Source: Pueribacillus sp041725775 (GTDB taxonomy: Bacteria > Bacillota > Bacilli > Bacillales > UBA6769). Taken from it: DNA of 64,000 bases. Position 1 is the first letter of the stretch; every line of letters begins with the position of its first letter. This document shows positions 62,576-64,000 of the stretch, in pieces. Position numbers and translations under genes: made by a program. The stretch lies in assembly GCF_041725775.1 (NCBI RefSeq), contig NZ_JBEUEL010000007.1, forward strand, positions 48,994 through 112,993, read 5' to 3'. Under the pieces are notes generated by a model, which did not search any database, was not told the origin of the DNA, and worked only from the letters and a program-made list of their open reading frames with translations.

Positions 62576-62644
62576 CCTCATAGTCTAACAATTCACGGTC
62601 GTTAGGTAGAAACATTCAGGCCATATTCCCAAACATATATGAGG
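62576..62644 (-). ncRNA. Guanine-type purine riboswitch
   Basis: Minus-strand aptamer of 69 nucleotides: P1 CCTCATA/TATGAGG, conserved GGGAATATGGCC, TTTCTACC, P3 CTAAC/GTTAG, and a final AGACTATGAGG. The base before TATGAGG is C, which pairs with guanine or hypoxanthine rather than adenine. It should turn the pur operon off when guanine is plentiful. Confidence 0.93.
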
Positions 62645-62669
62645 CGTACGTACTTTTTAATTCATCTCT

Positions 62670-62745
62670 ATCTTAGCAATGTTGTTTTTCCAATGTCAAT
62701 AAAAATCGAACGTTTTGTCTTTTTAATTTTATAATGTTCGTGTTT
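62670..62745 (-). promoter_or_regulatory. pur promoter with probable PurR boxes
   Basis: On the minus strand TTGACA (62694-62699) and TAAGAT (62670-62675) are 18 bases apart. Just upstream, AAAATCGAACGTT (62702-62714) and the inverted AATGTTCGTGTTT-like box (62733-62745) match the PurBox pattern at about 11 of 13 positions each, with an 18-base spacer. Two such inverted boxes are the control site of PurR in B. subtilis. Confidence 0.5.
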
Positions 62746-62748
62746 TCT

Positions 62749-62940
62749 TCACTTCCCCTCTTTTATTCCTTCAAAAATAATCGATTGCTTCAAATATTCC
62801 GGTTCACTTTTTTTTCGTTTTTGTTGAAAAATTGGCTTTTCGATTCGTCGGACTGGTTTGTAGCCTTCGCGTTTCATACGTTCGAGACAATCGCCAATCG
62901 TTTCATTTTCAAGCACTTCAAATTTCTTCTTCTGCGGCAC
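62749..62940 (-). CDS. yebG: NETI-motif protein (YebG)
   Basis: 63 residues with the diagnostic VLENETIGDCLERMKREG segment and a basic tail. The B. subtilis yebG gene has the same position between yebE and purE. Overlaps the yebE end by 23 bases. Function not known. Confidence 0.88.
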   Translation of the reverse strand: MPQKKKFEVLENETIGDCLERMKREGYKPVRRIEKPIFQQKRKKSEPEYLKQSIIFEGIKEGK

Positions 62941-63475
62941 GTTTTTGCAACCCCTTTACAGCTTTGACCCAAAATCCGCCATGAATCGTACGCGGTTCAT
63001 ATGTGATGATGAATGCTTTCGGATCAATTTCTTTTAAATGTACGTGTAATTTTTTTTCTTGCTTACGCGGTGTTAATATTTGCATCACCATTCGCTGGCC
63101 TTCACGGCCATGGGCAATCCAACTCGTCACACCATACCCTTTATCACGGAGTTTCGCCTCCATTCGATGATCGATTTGAGATGTAGTCACATGAACTGTA
63201 ATGTAGCCAAGCGCAAGCTTTTCTTCAATTTTCATTCCTGCGATGACGCCAAGACCGTATCCAACCGCGTACGCCACTAAATTTTGAATTTCATTTAAAT
63301 TTTCAAGCACGAGACCTAATCCAATAACATAAATAACAACTTCAATCATACTGACGAACGCTGCTGCATAGCGAAAACCTTTTAACGTTAAAATCATCCG
63401 AATCGTGAAAAAAGATACATACACGATGTTTATGATTAAAATAAGCGTAACCATGACCAACCCATTTGTTAGCAT
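62918..63475 (-). CDS. yebE: UPF0316/DUF2179 membrane protein (YebE)
   Basis: 185 residues from the ATG at 63475 with GAGAGGAG upstream; the frame is open further up but without start support. Three membrane helices (VTLILIINIVYVSFFTI, AAAFVSMIEVVIYVIGLGL, NLVAYAVGYGLGVIAGM) precede a DUF2179 domain (GYGVTSWIAHGREGQRMVMQ ... GGFWVKAVKGLQ). Related domains bind cyclic dinucleotides or nucleotides in some proteins, which is only a hint. Confidence 0.92.
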   Translation of the reverse strand: MLTNGLVMVTLILIINIVYVSFFTIRMILTLKGFRYAAAFVSMIEVVIYVIGLGLVLENLNEIQNLVAYAVGYGLGVIAGMKIEEKLALGYITVHVTTSQIDHRMEAKLRDKGYGVTSWIAHGREGQRMVMQILTPRKQEKKLHVHLKEIDPKAFIITYEPRTIHGGFWVKAVKGLQKRAAEEEI

Positions 63476-63575
63476 ACCTGCAATCGCTCCTCTCCAAATT
63501 GAACTAGCAGTAGCACAAAAATAGCATACATAACGTAGAAAAGAAAAAGGACCATCATGGCCCTTACTATACATT

Positions 63576-63604
63576 TATATATGACCGTTATATATATCGG
63601 TCAA
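63576..63604 (-). promoter_or_regulatory. Promoter of yebE-yebG
   Basis: TTGACC (63599-63604) and TATATA (63576-63581) on the minus strand, 17 bases apart, about 100 bases before the yebE start. Confidence 0.55.
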
Positions 63605-63928
63605 ACCTAATAAAAATTATGGAATTGAAACTGAAAATTAGTGAAATGATGTTATCTTCAAAATCACTGTTCAAGTTAGTTTTTCTTAAAAATAGCAAAA
63701 AAGCCTTTAATTTGTTTACAATCGCAAGCATAAGGTGATTTCGACTACCATTGTAGCGTTAAATTTTATTTTTATAGAATACATCGCCGATGAATTCAAT
63801 GATTCTATAGGTTATAACGTTCCATTGTTCGGAACCGCATTATTGTTTCATTAATTTAACTAAAATACGAAGATATGATAAATTTTTGTTTGCGTTCTGT
63901 ATAAAAATCTTCTATTTATCACCTGTAT

Positions 63929-64000
63929 ATGGTAACTTAAAAGTGATCCACCATGACAATTGAAAACTGATCCACTCTTGATAGAAAATAACCCTAACGA
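63929..64000. mobile_element. Probable terminus of an IS21-like element at the window edge
   Basis: Starting at TGTATATGGTAAC, two repeats AAGTGATCCAC and AACTGATCCAC occur 26 bases apart. IS21-family ends begin with TG and carry repeats of this sort. Transposase genes would lie beyond base 64000. The 450 bases between it and yebE hold no gene that I can see. Confidence 0.45.

Overview
The window looks like a chromosomal segment of a spore-forming, low-GC Bacillaceae. The gene order rlmCD-dgkB, gatCAB, camS-ligA-pcrA-pcrB-yerC-yerB-yerA, purE...purD and yebE-yebG closely follows the Bacillus subtilis yer/yef/yeb/pur region, and an H-type small acid-soluble spore protein gene is present. Divergence from B. 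subtilis and the extra nrd block suggest a more distant, possibly alkaliphilic, relative; the genus is inference.

Layout. (1) 1-7.9 kb, minus strand: early replication module of a prophage or phage-like element: truncated VirE-type primase/helicase, BRO antirepressor, family A DNA polymerase, DUF2815, DUF2800 nuclease-like protein, two small proteins and a sigma-region-4-like regulator. (2) 8.0-15.6 kb, minus strand, visibly AT-rich: a five-gene restriction-modification operon resembling lactococcal LlaI (small HTH controller, fused double adenine methyltransferase, unknown subunit split by a frameshift at a G9 tract, McrB-like AAA+ NTPase, McrC/LlaJI-like nuclease), followed closely by an unusual HExxH metalloprotease-HTH protein. 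The block ends just beyond the rlmCD terminator. (3) 15.7-22.4 kb: rlmCD, dgkB, an ECF sigma/anti-sigma operon with two membrane proteins, and a PH-domain protein. (4) 22.5-30.4 kb: a decay zone with broken MntA/HepT, AbrB-like, PspC, NTF2-like and DHFR-like genes around an intact CPBP protease and an nrdE-nrdI-nrdF operon with candidate NrdR boxes and a cobalamin riboswitch. (5) 30.4-36.5 kb: an extra FtsH-like protease, a YkoG/YkoH-like two-component system flanked by PepSY proteins, and a thioredoxin-fold protein. (6) 36.6-51 kb: gatCAB, camS, ligA, pcrAB, yerC, yerB, yerA, sspH and a 45-residue ORF. (7) 51.2-63.5 kb: the purine operon purE-K-B-L-F-M-N-H-D with a guanine riboswitch and likely PurR boxes, then yebG and yebE. 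(8) The right edge holds what looks like the end of an IS21-like element.

The two most notable points are the LlaI-like operon with a possible phase-variation tract, and a damaged purine operon. purC, purS and purQ are absent between purB and purL, purF has no in-frame start that would include its catalytic Cys, and PurL carries Ser in place of a signature His. Read together, these suggest loss or rewiring of de novo purine synthesis, unless the missing genes lie elsewhere or the assembly is in error.
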